From assembly GCF_902497555.1 (NCBI RefSeq), contig NZ_CABVGP010000004.1, forward strand, positions 248,001 to 312,000: DNA of 64,000 nucleotides, given 5' to 3'. How positions within the stretch are numbered: position 1 is the stretch's first letter; every line of letters begins with the position of its first letter. Shown here in pieces: positions 42,132-50,512 of the stretch. This stretch comes from Amycolatopsis camponoti. Its GTDB lineage: Bacteria > Actinomycetota > Actinomycetes > Mycobacteriales > Pseudonocardiaceae. The translations under genes were made by a program, and so were the position numbers. A model generated the notes under the pieces. It ran no database searches. It was given only the letters and a program-made list of their open reading frames with translations, and had not been told where the DNA came from.

Positions 42132-42514
42132 GCTTCTCCGTCCCAGGACGCGAGCGTCTCGGCGAGGCTCGGGCGCACCGGCATGACGTCGCCGAGGCAC
42201 AGGAGCTCGATCGGCCGCAGGACGGCGGGCACGGTCGTCACGACGGCCAGCTTGCCGCCCGCCTCGCGCAGCCTGCCGGCCAGCCGCAGCAGGACCTGCA
42301 GGCAGCTGGAGTCGCAGTATTCGGCCTCGTCCATGTCCAGCACGACGCGACGGGCGCCGGGATCGGCCGGGAACACCTCGTCGAGCTTCGGTGAGACCGC
42401 GAAGTCGAACTCGCCGCGCAGGGTGTAGATGTCCAGGTCGCCGTCTTCGCGGACGTCCACGGACCAGCCGTCACCGCGGAACCGATGCCGGGGCCGCAGT
42501 GCGTCGGTGGTCAT
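42128..42514 (-). CDS. STAS-domain antagonist, first gene of the B12 module
   Basis: 128 aa from the ATG at 42514 with GGAG 7 nt upstream; a frame to 42559 has no ribosome site. STAS fold with phospho-site VVLDMDEAEYCDSSCLQVLLRLAGRL. It heads five overlapping minus-strand genes: STAS, HATPase, phosphatase, B12 sensor, STAS. Two antagonists with intact DSS in one operon suggest graded or branched control. Confidence 0.85.
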   Translation of the reverse strand: MTTDALRPRHRFRGDGWSVDVREDGDLDIYTLRGEFDFAVSPKLDEVFPADPGARRVVLDMDEAEYCDSSCLQVLLRLAGRLREAGGKLAVVTTVPAVLRPIELLCLGDVMPVRPSLAETLASWDGEA

Positions 42515-42611
42515 GCAAGCTCCAGAAATGGGGATCGGGGACGCGGGCTGGCGGCTCAACCTGCTCCGGTCGCAATCTACCAGCGCTCCCGATCGTGGGC
42601 AGCGTGTCCCG

Positions 42612-43784
42612 TCACAGTCCTTTGAGGACCTTCTCGGGGCGGGCCGGTTCGGCCGCCGGTTCCGGTGCCGGGGCGCCCGGGGGCACGATGGCGACGTTGA
42701 CCGTCCGGGTCAGCCGTTCGTAGGGCGCGCGGTGCTCGCCGTCGAGCAGCACCGCCAGGGGCGTCCAGACGCCCACGACGAAGACCGACGCGGCCAGCGC
42801 GAGGGGCAGGAGCAGCTGCTCGGGGTGGTCGCCGAGGTCCCAGTGGTCCAGGTCCAGCAGCATCCACGTGAGCCACAGCGGCGAAAGCAGGACGCCGTTG
42901 CGCACCAGCAGCGCGATCGGCCCGGCGCGGCGGCGGCCCCGGCGCGCCACGCGCAGCAGCATCGCCCGCTTCCCCGGCGTCGAGCCGGTCACCGCGGGCA
43001 GCACCACGAACCAGACGAGGGCGAGGATCACGACCGGCGTGTCGCGGTGCTCGAGGTCCTCGCCGAACAGCGTCAGCAGGCCGAACAGGAAACCGAGCAG
43101 CGCGGCGAACCCGAGCAGGTCGGTGGCCAGCGCGAACAGCCGCCGGGTGAACGTGACCTTCTCGGCGTAGCGGCGCCGGTCGTGCTCGGGCTCCGGCGAG
43201 GGCAGCAGCCGGCCGAGCGGGCCGGCCAGCAGCCAGCCGACGACGACACCGGCGGTGTTGAGGATCAGGTCGTCGACGCTGAACAGCCGGTACGGGCACG
43301 GGTAGACGAACCACAGGCCGGTCAGCTGCGTCAGCTCGAAGAACAGCGACACGCCGAAGCCGACCATCGCCGCGGGCACGAGCCGCATGCGCTGCGCATA
43401 GCGGACGTAGAACCCGAGCGGCGCCAGCATCACGACGTTGAGCGCGGTGGTCCAGACCGCCGGGTTGTGCAGCAGCGCGCCGGGGCTCCAGTGCCCGCGG
43501 GCGCGCTGCGAAACCACCTCGACGAAGTAGAAAGGCCGCAACTGCGGAGAACTCGCGTACGTGTGACCCGCGCAGTACGCGGGGTCGGCGGGCAGCGGCA
43601 GCACCGTCTGCGTGGCGATCGCCAGCAGGTAGAAGAGGAACGCGTAGAAGACGAACGTCGGCCATCCGCCGGCGCGGCCCCGCCGGCGGTAGCTGACGAA
43701 GGCGGCCGGGAGCATCACGGCCAGCACGAGGAACGGGAAGAGGATGAGGGCTGTCCGGACGGGGACGAGGTAGGTGGCGACCAC
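42612..43784 (-). CDS. VanZ-RDD fusion membrane protein
   Basis: 390 aa, GTG start. The first half is VanZ-like with several helices (TALNVVMLAPLGFYVRYAQR, GFGVSLFFELTQLTGL, YRLFSVDDLILNTAGVVVGW). The second half is an RDD domain (VTFTRRLFALATDLLGFAALLGFLFGLL, ALVWFVVLPAVTGSTPGKRAMLLRVAR). VanZ proteins give low-level teicoplanin resistance by an unclear route and RDD proteins are linked to ion or drug transport. The short C-terminal tail is Pro/Ala-rich. Located 98 nt beyond the B12 module on the same strand. Confidence 0.85.
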   Translation of the reverse strand: MVATYLVPVRTALILFPFLVLAVMLPAAFVSYRRRGRAGGWPTFVFYAFLFYLLAIATQTVLPLPADPAYCAGHTYASSPQLRPFYFVEVVSQRARGHWSPGALLHNPAVWTTALNVVMLAPLGFYVRYAQRMRLVPAAMVGFGVSLFFELTQLTGLWFVYPCPYRLFSVDDLILNTAGVVVGWLLAGPLGRLLPSPEPEHDRRRYAEKVTFTRRLFALATDLLGFAALLGFLFGLLTLFGEDLEHRDTPVVILALVWFVVLPAVTGSTPGKRAMLLRVARRGRRRAGPIALLVRNGVLLSPLWLTWMLLDLDHWDLGDHPEQLLLPLALAASVFVVGVWTPLAVLLDGEHRAPYERLTRTVNVAIVPPGAPAPEPAAEPARPEKVLKGL

Positions 43785-43859
43785 GGAGCCGGTGGTACCC
43801 AGCCGAGCGGGTGGCGAAGCGTGCTTCCCCCGGACGGCTGGGCGCGCACCGGCGCGGGC

Positions 43860-44054
43860 CTACTGCGGCGGCGCGTCCTGCCCGCCGCCGTTCTGCTTGT
43901 GCAGGTAGTCCTTCACCTTCTCCGAGCCCTGGTCGATCTTGTCGGCGTGGTCGCCGAAGCGCTGCTTGGCGGCATCGGCGGCCTTGTCGACACCCTGGTC
44001 GGCCTTGTCGGGGTTGTTCCCGAGCGCTTCTTTCGCCTTGTCGAACAGGTTCAT
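43860..44054 (-). CDS. Rv0909-like small antitoxin / CsbD-like protein
   Basis: 64 aa from the ATG at 44054; the longer frame to 44144 reads a leader. The sequence is entirely polar amphipathic helix: NLFDKAKEALGNNPDKADQGVDKAADAAKQRFGDHADKIDQG and so on, the pattern of Rv0909-family antitoxins and stress-type CsbD-like proteins of actinomycetes. No toxin gene is adjacent, so a general stress role is at least as likely. Confidence 0.72.
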   Translation of the reverse strand: MNLFDKAKEALGNNPDKADQGVDKAADAAKQRFGDHADKIDQGSEKVKDYLHKQNGGGQDAPPQ

Positions 44055-44436
44055 CGCTTCCGGCCTTCCGTTCGGAATCCGATCTTCGGACCTTCCGAGG
44101 AGAACACCGGCGCAGCCGGCCCGCAACCGAATGGCCGTATGCACTCACCTGTCGTGGGTATTACCGCCCCTTTCCCGGGTGAAAGCGGGTGCCGCGGGTT
44201 TGAGGGTGGCGAGTTCGGGTAGCGGTGGATCTTTCTCTCGCGCGACGATGGCCGGACCGCCGGGAACCGGTCGCGCGGCGGCCGATCGTCCGGATCGTCC
44301 CGGAAAGCCCCGCAGCCGGCCGCACCCGGGCGCGGCGGCGTGAACCACGCGCCGCCGTGGCCCGTATATCGGGGTGAGGAGCGCCGGCCCGCCGCAGGGC
44401 AGGCGCTCGTTACCGCGAACACGACGTGAGGCTGTC
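44055..44436. promoter_or_regulatory. 382-bp divergent region with two SigB/SigF-like promoter candidates
   Basis: No convincing gene. On the plus strand, GTAT (44137-44140) with a 15-nt spacer to GGGTAT (44156-44161), and GTTT (44198-44201) with a 15-nt spacer to GGGTAG (44217-44222), resemble stress sigma promoters of the GTTT-N14-16-GGGTA type. Both point toward the sulfatase gene at 44437. A partner-switching operon of the kind that controls such sigma factors lies 2 kb away, but a link is inference. Confidence 0.4.
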
Positions 44437-46146
44437 ATGGTTGGAACCACCGGTCTGCCGCTGCCGCGGCGCGCCAGACGCCGCATCCCGGACCCGGGTG
44501 CCGCCCTGCCCGACTTCGGGCTGCCCCGGACCGCGCGGAGGCACGCCGTCGCCGGCGTCGTCCTGACGGTGCTCGCCGCGCTGCTCGTGCTGTTCGCGCT
44601 CCTCGCGCCCGCCGACCTCAACTCGTTCTCACCGGAATTGCTGGTCCGCGTTCCGGTGGAAGGCCTGATCGTGGCCGCCTTGGTGCTGGTCCTGCCGCCG
44701 CGGGCGCGCGGTGTCGTCGCGGTGCTGGTCGGGCTGGTGCTGGGCCTGCTCACCGTGCTGAAGGCGCTCGACACCGGCTTCTACGCGACGCTCGAGAAGC
44801 CGTTCGACCCGATCTACGACTGGAGCTTCTTCAAGGCCGGGATCGAGTTCCTCGCGGGGGAAATCGGGGACGTGGGTGCTTACGCGGCCCTGGCGGGCGC
44901 CGTGGTGCTCGCGATCGCGATCGTCGCCTTCATGGTGCTCGCGATGCTGCGGCTGAGCCGGATCGCCGCCGGCCGGCGCACCGGCGCGACGCGCGTGGTG
45001 GCCGTGCTCGGCGTGATCTGGATCGTCTGCTCGGTGTTCGGCGTCGAGATCGCCCCGGGACAGCCGGTCGCGGCCCGGAGCGCCGCCGCACTGGCCTACG
45101 ACGACCTGCGCCAGGTGAGCACGGACCTGCGGGAACAGCAGCCGTTCGGCGAGCTGGCCGCCGCGGACGCGTTCCGGGACACCCCGGGCGACCAGCTGCT
45201 GAACGGGCTGCGCGGCAAGAACGTGGTGCTGACGTTCGTGGAGAGCTACGGCCGCGTCGCGCTCGACGACCCGGCGTTCGCGCCGAAGATCGGCGCGACC
45301 CTCGACGCGGGCACCGCGGAGCTGAAGGCGGCCGGCATCGGTGCGAAGAGCGCGTTCCTCTCGTCGTCGACCTTCGGCGGCGGCAGCTGGCTCGCGCACT
45401 CCACCGTCGAGTCCGGCATGTGGATCGACAACCAGCAGCGCTACAACAACCTCCTCGACAGCGACCGGCTGACCCTCGGCGGCGCGTTCCAGAAGGCGGG
45501 CTGGAAGACGGTCTGGGACGTCCCCGCGCACACGAAGGACTGGCCCGAAGGCCAGCGGTTCTACCACCCGGACGCCTACTACGACTTCCGGAACATCGGG
45601 TACAAGGGTCCCGGGTTCGCCTACGCGACGATGCCGGACCAGTACACCTTTTCCATGCTGCAGCGCAACGAACTCGCGAAGAGCGCGCAGAAGCCGGTGA
45701 TGGCCGAGGTGGACCTCGTCTCCAGCCACGCGCCGTGGTCGCCGCGGCCCTGGCTGGTCGACTGGAACCAGGTCGGCGACGGCTCGATCTTCGCGCCGCA
45801 GCCGGGTGCGGGGGAGGCGCCGGAGTCGGTCTGGAAGGACCCCGCGAAGATCCGCGACGCCTACCGGGACGCCACCGACTACTCCCTGAAGACGCTCATC
45901 TCGTTCATGCAGCACTACGGCGACGAGAACACGGTGCTCGTCTTCCTCGGCGACCACCAGCCGCCGGTCGTCACGCCGCAGGGCGCGGTGCACGACGTGC
46001 CGATCACGATCGTGGCGAAGGACCCGAAGGTGCTGGACCGGATCTCCGGCTGGGGCTGGACCGACGGCCTGCACCCCGCCGCGCAGGCGCCGGTGTGGAA
46101 GATGGACTCCTTCCGCGACCGGTTCCTGACCGCGTTCGCCCGTTGA
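44437..46146 (+). CDS. LtaS-like membrane sulfatase / phosphoglycerol transferase-type protein
   Basis: 569 aa from the ATG at 44437 after GTGAGGCTGTC. About five N-terminal membrane helices (roughly 25-200) precede an extracytoplasmic alkaline-phosphatase-fold domain: VVLTFVESYGRVAL (first metal Glu), AFLSSSTFGGGSWLAHSTVESG (nucleophile Thr/Ser region), KPVMAEVDLVSSHAPWSP, NTVLVFLGDHQPP (metal Asp-His) and a C-terminal WKMDSFRDR. The architecture is that of lipoteichoic acid synthase and related wall-polymer transferases; the actual substrate is unknown. Confidence 0.83.
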   Translation: MVGTTGLPLPRRARRRIPDPGAALPDFGLPRTARRHAVAGVVLTVLAALLVLFALLAPADLNSFSPELLVRVPVEGLIVAALVLVLPPRARGVVAVLVGLVLGLLTVLKALDTGFYATLEKPFDPIYDWSFFKAGIEFLAGEIGDVGAYAALAGAVVLAIAIVAFMVLAMLRLSRIAAGRRTGATRVVAVLGVIWIVCSVFGVEIAPGQPVAARSAAALAYDDLRQVSTDLREQQPFGELAAADAFRDTPGDQLLNGLRGKNVVLTFVESYGRVALDDPAFAPKIGATLDAGTAELKAAGIGAKSAFLSSSTFGGGSWLAHSTVESGMWIDNQQRYNNLLDSDRLTLGGAFQKAGWKTVWDVPAHTKDWPEGQRFYHPDAYYDFRNIGYKGPGFAYATMPDQYTFSMLQRNELAKSAQKPVMAEVDLVSSHAPWSPRPWLVDWNQVGDGSIFAPQPGAGEAPESVWKDPAKIRDAYRDATDYSLKTLISFMQHYGDENTVLVFLGDHQPPVVTPQGAVHDVPITIVAKDPKVLDRISGWGWTDGLHPAAQAPVWKMDSFRDRFLTAFAR

Positions 46147-46227
46147 CCGTCTCGTTCGGACCCGCGCTAGCCCGGATGGAGCAGCGTGGTGACTTTGCGC
46201 TGCGCTCGCATTCACTGGCCCGATGAA

Positions 46228-46257
46228 TTGCCGGTAATTCTTCCGTTCTCCTAGGCT
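46228..46257 (+). promoter_or_regulatory. Vegetative-type promoter of the small secreted protein
   Basis: TTGCCG, an 18-nt spacer and TAGGCT lie 37 nt upstream of the ATG at 46294, in a locally AT-richer stretch. Confidence 0.5.
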
Positions 46258-46293
46258 CCATAACGTCGGGGTTCTCCGCGCTGAGGAGTGGTC

Positions 46294-46623
46294 ATGCGAA
46301 GGAAATTGACGGTATTCGCGGTCGCTGTGTTTTCGCTGTTCGGATTGTCGGTCGTGCCCGCGGCCGCGGCCGGCGGCGACTTCGCGCCACCCGGTTGCTT
46401 CGGCGAGCGCTACGGAACGCTCTTCGGACAGGGCGTGTCGGTCAGCTGCTTCCCCGGCGAGGGCTACGGGTACCGCGTGATCGCCCACTGTGCCAACGGC
46501 AGCGCGTTCTGGTTCGTGGCCGGTGATTTCGTGCCGTACGGATTCGGTCCGGCGGTCGCGGAATGCTCCGGGGCGCTGCTGGTGCCGGCGCGGGTGGTCA
46601 CCTACCGGGTCGACGAAATCTGA
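46294..46623 (+). CDS. Small secreted protein, 109 aa
   Basis: Signal peptide (MRRKLTVFAVAVFSLFGLSVVPAAAA) precedes about 83 residues with four Cys (PPGCFGE, VSCFPGEG, IAHCANGS, AECSGALL) that could form two disulfides. It is rich in Gly, Phe and Tyr. No family recognised. ATG start after GAGGAGTGGTC; the GTG two codons upstream is less likely. A promoter is visible upstream and a strong terminator downstream, so it is its own unit. Confidence 0.72.
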   Translation: MRRKLTVFAVAVFSLFGLSVVPAAAAGGDFAPPGCFGERYGTLFGQGVSVSCFPGEGYGYRVIAHCANGSAFWFVAGDFVPYGFGPAVAECSGALLVPARVVTYRVDEI

Positions 46624-46634
46624 TTTCCGGCAGA

Positions 46635-46670
46635 ACTGTCCGGCCACCCATTTCCGGGTGGCCGGACAGT
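46635..46670. terminator. Perfect 15-bp hairpin between convergent genes
   Basis: ACTGTCCGGCCACCC, a 6-nt loop and the exact complement lie 11 nt after the secreted-protein stop and before the end of the minus-strand enolase-superfamily gene. Bidirectional use is possible. Confidence 0.85.
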
Positions 46671-46686
46671 GTCGTGTCCGGAGTTT

Positions 46687-47775
46687 TCACGAGGTGCGGC
46701 GGTCGTCCATGGCGTCGCGGTCCCAGTCGATTCCGAGCCCGGGGTTTTCCGGGGGCACCGCATGGCCGTTTTCGACGGTGAGTTCGGTGCGGGTGATCGC
46801 CCGCAGCTGCGGGATGTGTTCGACGTACCGGCCGTTCGGCACGGCCGCCGTCAGGCTCACGTGCAGTTCCATGAGGAAGTGCGGGCAGACCTCGACGTTG
46901 AAGGCTTCGGCGAGGTGGGCGACCTTGAGCCACGGCGTGATGCCGCCGACCCGGGCCACGTCGGGCTGCACGATCGACGCGGCACCGCGGTGCAGGTAGT
47001 CGCGGAACTGGGCCACCGAGTAGAGCGACTCGCCGACGGCGATCGGGACGGCGGTCGCGGCGGCGAGCCGGGCGTGCCCGGAGACGTCGTCGGCCGGCAG
47101 CGGTTCCTCCAGCCAGAACAGGTCGAGCGGGCCGAACGCCGCCGCCCGCCGGACGGCCTCGGCGGCCGTCATCGACTGGTTCGCGTCCACCATCACGTCG
47201 AACCGCGGCCCGACGGCCTCGCGGACCGCGGTGAGCCGTTCGAGGTCTTCGCCGGCGTCCGGCTTGCCGATCTTCACCTTGACGCCGCCCCACCCGGCGG
47301 CCGCGGCGGCTTTCGCTCCCGCCGCGAGTTCCTCGGTGCTCAGGTGCAGCCAGCCGCCCTCGGTGTCGTAGAGCGGGACGCGCGACCGGAACCCGCCCGC
47401 GACGCGCCACAGGGGTTCGCCGGCGCGCAGGCACTTGAGGTCCCACAGCGCGGTGTCGACGGCGGCGAGCGCGAGTGCGGTGATGGCGCCGACGGTCGTC
47501 GCCCGGGTCGCGGCGAAGAGGTCCCGCCACAGTGCCTCGACCAGCCGCGAGTCCCGTCCGACGAGCCGGGGGAGCAGGTGGTCGCGCAGCAGCGCGACGA
47601 CGGAGCTGCCCCCGGTGCCGATCGTGTAGGAGTAGCCGAGCCCGCGGCCGCCGTCGTCGGTGGCCAGCTCGACGAAGACGGTCTCCTGGGAGGTGAACGC
47701 CTGCACGGCGTCGGTCCGGGCCCGCTCGACCTCGACGTCGACGAGAAAGGCCTCGGCGCGCGTGACGACAGTCAA
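46687..47775 (-). CDS. Mandelate racemase / muconate-lactonizing-type enolase-superfamily enzyme
   Basis: 362 aa from the TTG at 47775 with AGGGGGATCA upstream; no in-frame ATG or GTG fits. Barrel features: GGVKVKIGKPD (KxK base), FDVMVDANQSMT (metal Asp), FWLEEPLPADD (metal Glu), VPIAVGESL (metal Glu) and NVEVCPHFLMELHVSL, where the His fits a second base. This set suits dehydratases or racemases of acid sugars; the exact substrate is unknown. A palindromic operator overlaps its promoter region. Confidence 0.85.
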   Translation of the reverse strand: MTVVTRAEAFLVDVEVERARTDAVQAFTSQETVFVELATDDGGRGLGYSYTIGTGGSSVVALLRDHLLPRLVGRDSRLVEALWRDLFAATRATTVGAITALALAAVDTALWDLKCLRAGEPLWRVAGGFRSRVPLYDTEGGWLHLSTEELAAGAKAAAAAGWGGVKVKIGKPDAGEDLERLTAVREAVGPRFDVMVDANQSMTAAEAVRRAAAFGPLDLFWLEEPLPADDVSGHARLAAATAVPIAVGESLYSVAQFRDYLHRGAASIVQPDVARVGGITPWLKVAHLAEAFNVEVCPHFLMELHVSLTAAVPNGRYVEHIPQLRAITRTELTVENGHAVPPENPGLGIDWDRDAMDDRRTS

Positions 47776-47790
47776 TGATCCCCCTGACGC

Positions 47791-47815
47791 AGAATCCTAT
47801 AGGAAATATGATTCT
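47791..47815. promoter_or_regulatory. GntR-type operator candidate
   Basis: A perfect palindrome TCCTATAGGA (47795-47804) sits within outer arms AGAATC and GATTCT (47791-47796, 47810-47815). It begins 16 nt upstream of the enolase-superfamily gene start, in locally AT-rich sequence. GntR regulators often control such sugar-acid enzymes; none is encoded next to it. Confidence 0.55.
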
Positions 47816-48156
47816 GGCCGCGCGGGGGAGCGCTGTCAACGGCCGGGGTGCCGCTGAGGGGGACGGTCATGCACGTCTGCTGCCCCGCAGACTCTGGTTC
47901 CGGCCGCCGCCCTTGCCCCCGTGCTGTACTTGGTCCAGACCTTCGTCGACGCGGACAGGTGAGACCTGTTCGCGGTTCTTCGCGTTCCGGAAACACCCTG
48001 CCGCGCAACGCATCTCGTTGTTGAGTCCACATCGGACAGACGTTCGCCTCCGCGAATTCCGGACAGAAGACCGGACAAATCTGGACCACCCGCACGATCC
48101 GCCCGCACACTCGGCGCACGGTGAGTTTCTTTCCCCCCTGCCTCGAAGGAGATCTC
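47816..48156. other. Intergenic region upstream of the secreted protease
   Basis: About 340 bp without a convincing gene. It holds TGGTCCAGACC at 47931-47941, a partial DasR-like motif, and the protease ribosome site GAAGGAGATCTC. No strong terminator or long palindrome was found. Confidence 0.4.
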
Positions 48157-49278
48157 ATGCGTCGAAGAATCGCCCTCGCCCTCGGCGGTGCCGCCGTCCT
48201 GACCGCTTCCCTCGCTTCCGCGTCGCTCACCCCGGCCGTGGCCTCGCCCGGGTTGATCGCCGCCATGCAGCGGGACTTCGGCCTGACCGCCGCCCAGGCC
48301 GAAACCCGCCTCGGCCAGGAAATCACCGCCGCGCGGGTGATGCCGGCCGCCGAAAAGGCCGCCGGAGCCGCCTTCGGTGGCGCCTGGTTCGACCCCGCGC
48401 TCGGCAAGCTCGTCGTCGGCGTGACCGACCCGGCCGCGGCCGACGCCGTCCGGCGGGCCGGTGCCGAAACCACGCCGGCGAAGGTCAGCGCCGCGAAGCT
48501 CGACGCGACCAAGGCCGCGATCGACGCCGTGGCCAAGGCGGATCCCGCTCCGGCGGCGGTCAGCGGCTGGCGCACCGACCCGCGCACCGGCAGTGTCGTC
48601 GTCACCCTGCGGCCGGGCGCGCACAGCGCCGACGCCGACTCCTTCCTCGCGAAAGCGCGGAAAGCGGGCCCGGTGACGGTCGCGACCGCGCCGGCCGCCG
48701 AGCCCTTCTCGGCCGGGACCGTCGGTGGCGATCCGTACTACATCAACGGCAACACCCGGTGCTCGATCGGCTTCTCGGTGCAGGGCGGCTTCGTCAGCGC
48801 CGGTCACTGCGGTGGTGCCGGCAGCTCGGTGGTCGGCTGGGACGGCTCGGCGATGGGCAGCTTCGCCGGCTCTTCCTTCCCCGGCAACGACTATTCGTTC
48901 ATCCGCATCGGCAACGGCTGGTGGACCGCACCGGTCGTGCTCGGCTGGGGTACGGTGAGCGACGCGCTCGTCCGCGGCTCGTGGGTCGCGCCGGTCGGCA
49001 CCTCGGTGTGCCGCTCGGGCTCGACCACGCACTGGCACTGCGGCACGGTGCTGGGGCTCAACGAGACCGTCAACTACTCCCAGGGCGCGGTCTACCAGAT
49101 GACGCGCACCAACGTCTGCGCCGAACCCGGTGACTCCGGCGGCTCCTTCATCACCGGCGACCAGGCCCAGGGTGTGACCTCCGGTGGCTGGGGCAACTGC
49201 AGCTCCGGCGGCGAGACGTGGTTCCAGCCGGTGAACGAGATCCTGCAGACCTACGGCCTGTCGCTCGTCACGGCGTAG
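48157..49278 (+). CDS. Secreted S1-family (alpha-lytic/streptogrisin-type) serine protease
   Basis: 373 aa prepro-protease. Signal peptide 1 to about 29 (ending TPAVA), an alpha-lytic-type propeptide to about 190 (MQRDFGLTAAQAETRLGQE, AWFDPALGKLVVGVTD, SGWRTDPRTGSVVVTL), then a chymotrypsin-fold catalytic domain. Triad: His in SAGHCGG (about 217), Asp in GNDYSFIRIG (about 245), Ser in EPGDSGGSFI (about 326). Three Cys pairs fit the family. The propeptide folds the enzyme and is then cut off. ATG start after GAAGGAGATCTC. A 12-bp GC hairpin ends the unit. Confidence 0.93.
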   Translation: MRRRIALALGGAAVLTASLASASLTPAVASPGLIAAMQRDFGLTAAQAETRLGQEITAARVMPAAEKAAGAAFGGAWFDPALGKLVVGVTDPAAADAVRRAGAETTPAKVSAAKLDATKAAIDAVAKADPAPAAVSGWRTDPRTGSVVVTLRPGAHSADADSFLAKARKAGPVTVATAPAAEPFSAGTVGGDPYYINGNTRCSIGFSVQGGFVSAGHCGGAGSSVVGWDGSAMGSFAGSSFPGNDYSFIRIGNGWWTAPVVLGWGTVSDALVRGSWVAPVGTSVCRSGSTTHWHCGTVLGLNETVNYSQGAVYQMTRTNVCAEPGDSGGSFITGDQAQGVTSGGWGNCSSGGETWFQPVNEILQTYGLSLVTA

Positions 49279-49288
49279 CCAATATTTT

Positions 49289-49324
49289 CCGGCGGCGGCC
49301 GATGAATCCGGCGGCCGCCGCCGG
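49289..49324 (+). terminator. GC-rich hairpin after the protease gene
   Basis: CCGGCGGCGGCC (49289-49300) and its exact complement (49313-49324) enclose a 12-nt loop, 10 nt after the protease stop. Confidence 0.7.
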
Positions 49325-49378
49325 TAGGTACCGGTGAGGCCGTGCCACCAGAGCGCGGCGAACCCACCGGGAGCAGTC

Positions 49379-49921
49379 ATGAGCGTGATCGTCGTCGAGT
49401 TCCTCACCCTGGACGGTGTCGTCGAGGACCCGGACGGTTCCGGGAGCACGGCCATCGGCGGCTGGGCGTTCCGGCACGGCCCGGAGGCCGTCGCGGGGGA
49501 CAAGTTCCGGCTCGGCGAGCGGCTCGACACCGGAACCCTGCTGCTCGGCCGGACGACCTGGGAGCTGTTCGCGAAGCTGTGGCCCGGCCGCACGGGCGAG
49601 TTCCCCGACCGGCTCAACGCGGCACGGAAGCTGGTGGCCTCGCGAACGCTCGCCGACGTGTCCGGATGGCGGAACTCCGCGCTGCTGCGAGGAGATCTCG
49701 CCGAGGAAGTTCGGCGTCACGAGCACGACGTGATCGTCATCGGGTCCATCGGGATCGCGCAGGAGCTCGGCCGCGCCGGCCTGGTCGACGAGTACCGCCT
49801 GCTCGTGTTCCCGAGCGTCGCCGGCGCGGGCCGGCGGCTCTTCGAAGCCCCTGCGGACCTCTCGCTGGTGTCCACCACGCGGGTCGGGCCCGCGGTGCTC
49901 AGCACCTACCGGACGCGCTAG
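49379..49921 (+). CDS. Dihydrofolate-reductase-family (RibD C-terminal-like) protein
   Basis: 180 aa from the ATG at 49379 after GGGAGCAGTC. VIVVEFLTLDGVVEDP, LDTGTLLLGRTTWELFAKLWPGRTGEFPDRLNAARKLVASRTL and HDVIVIGSIGIAQELGRAGLVDEYRLLVFPSVAGAGRRLF form the RibD/DHFR-like fold of small stand-alone reductases that are common in actinomycetes. The substrate is unknown. It converges on the TetR gene at 49918 with a 4-nt overlap at the stops. Confidence 0.87.
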   Translation: MSVIVVEFLTLDGVVEDPDGSGSTAIGGWAFRHGPEAVAGDKFRLGERLDTGTLLLGRTTWELFAKLWPGRTGEFPDRLNAARKLVASRTLADVSGWRNSALLRGDLAEEVRRHEHDVIVIGSIGIAQELGRAGLVDEYRLLVFPSVAGAGRRLFEAPADLSLVSTTRVGPAVLSTYRTR

Positions 49922-50508
49922 GTCCGCAGGAGGCTCGCGAGCCAGCCGCCGAGGACCTGCTGGACCTCGACGCGCGTTCGCGCCGGGTCGTCGGCCGCGG
50001 CGATCATCCGCGCCGCCTCCATCACCGCGCTGAGCACCAGCTGGGCCAGGGCGCGCACGGGTGTCTCCACGATCAGCCCGTCCGCCCTGGCCCGCTCCAG
50101 CACGGCGACGATCAGGCCGAGGCCGTACTCCGCCTCGATCTCGCGCCAGACGTCCCAGCCCAGCACGGCGGGCGCGTCGGTGAGCGAGATGCGGCGGACC
50201 TCCTCGCGCAGGCAGGCGTCGAGAAAGACGCCGAGGCCGTGCATCATCCCGGTCAGCGGGTCCGAGCCGCCGGCGAACGCGGCCTGGACCTCCTCGGTCA
50301 GCTCGCGTTCCAGCTCTTCGACGACGGCGCGGAACAAGCCCTGCTTGTCGGCGTAGTGGTGGTACAGCGCGCCGCGGGTGACGCCGGCGGCGCGGGTGAT
50401 CTCGTCCGCCGGGACGGCCTGGTAGCCGCGGGCGGCGAACAGTTCGCGCGCGGCGGCGACCAGGGCGGCCTTCGTGCCGGCGGAACGGTCCTGCTGGGTA
50501 CGTCGCAC
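49918..50508 (-). CDS. TetR-family regulator
   Basis: 196 aa from the GTG at 50508. The N-terminal helix-turn-helix is TKAALVAAARELFAARGYQAVPADEITRAAGVTRGALYHHYADKQGLFRAVVEELE, followed by a helical ligand domain. It starts 4 nt after the upstream alpha/beta hydrolase stop, so the two form an operon. The operator-like palindrome before the hydrolase gene is its likely target. Confidence 0.88.
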   Translation of the reverse strand: MRRTQQDRSAGTKAALVAAARELFAARGYQAVPADEITRAAGVTRGALYHHYADKQGLFRAVVEELERELTEEVQAAFAGGSDPLTGMMHGLGVFLDACLREEVRRISLTDAPAVLGWDVWREIEAEYGLGLIVAVLERARADGLIVETPVRALAQLVLSAVMEAARMIAAADDPARTRVEVQQVLGGWLASLLRT

Positions 50509-50512
50509 CCGC

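Noticed and set aside
47820..48120. Possible small gene in the spacer before the S1 protease
   Set aside because: The frames present are shadows or lack a start site; only a partial DasR-like motif and the protease leader stand out.
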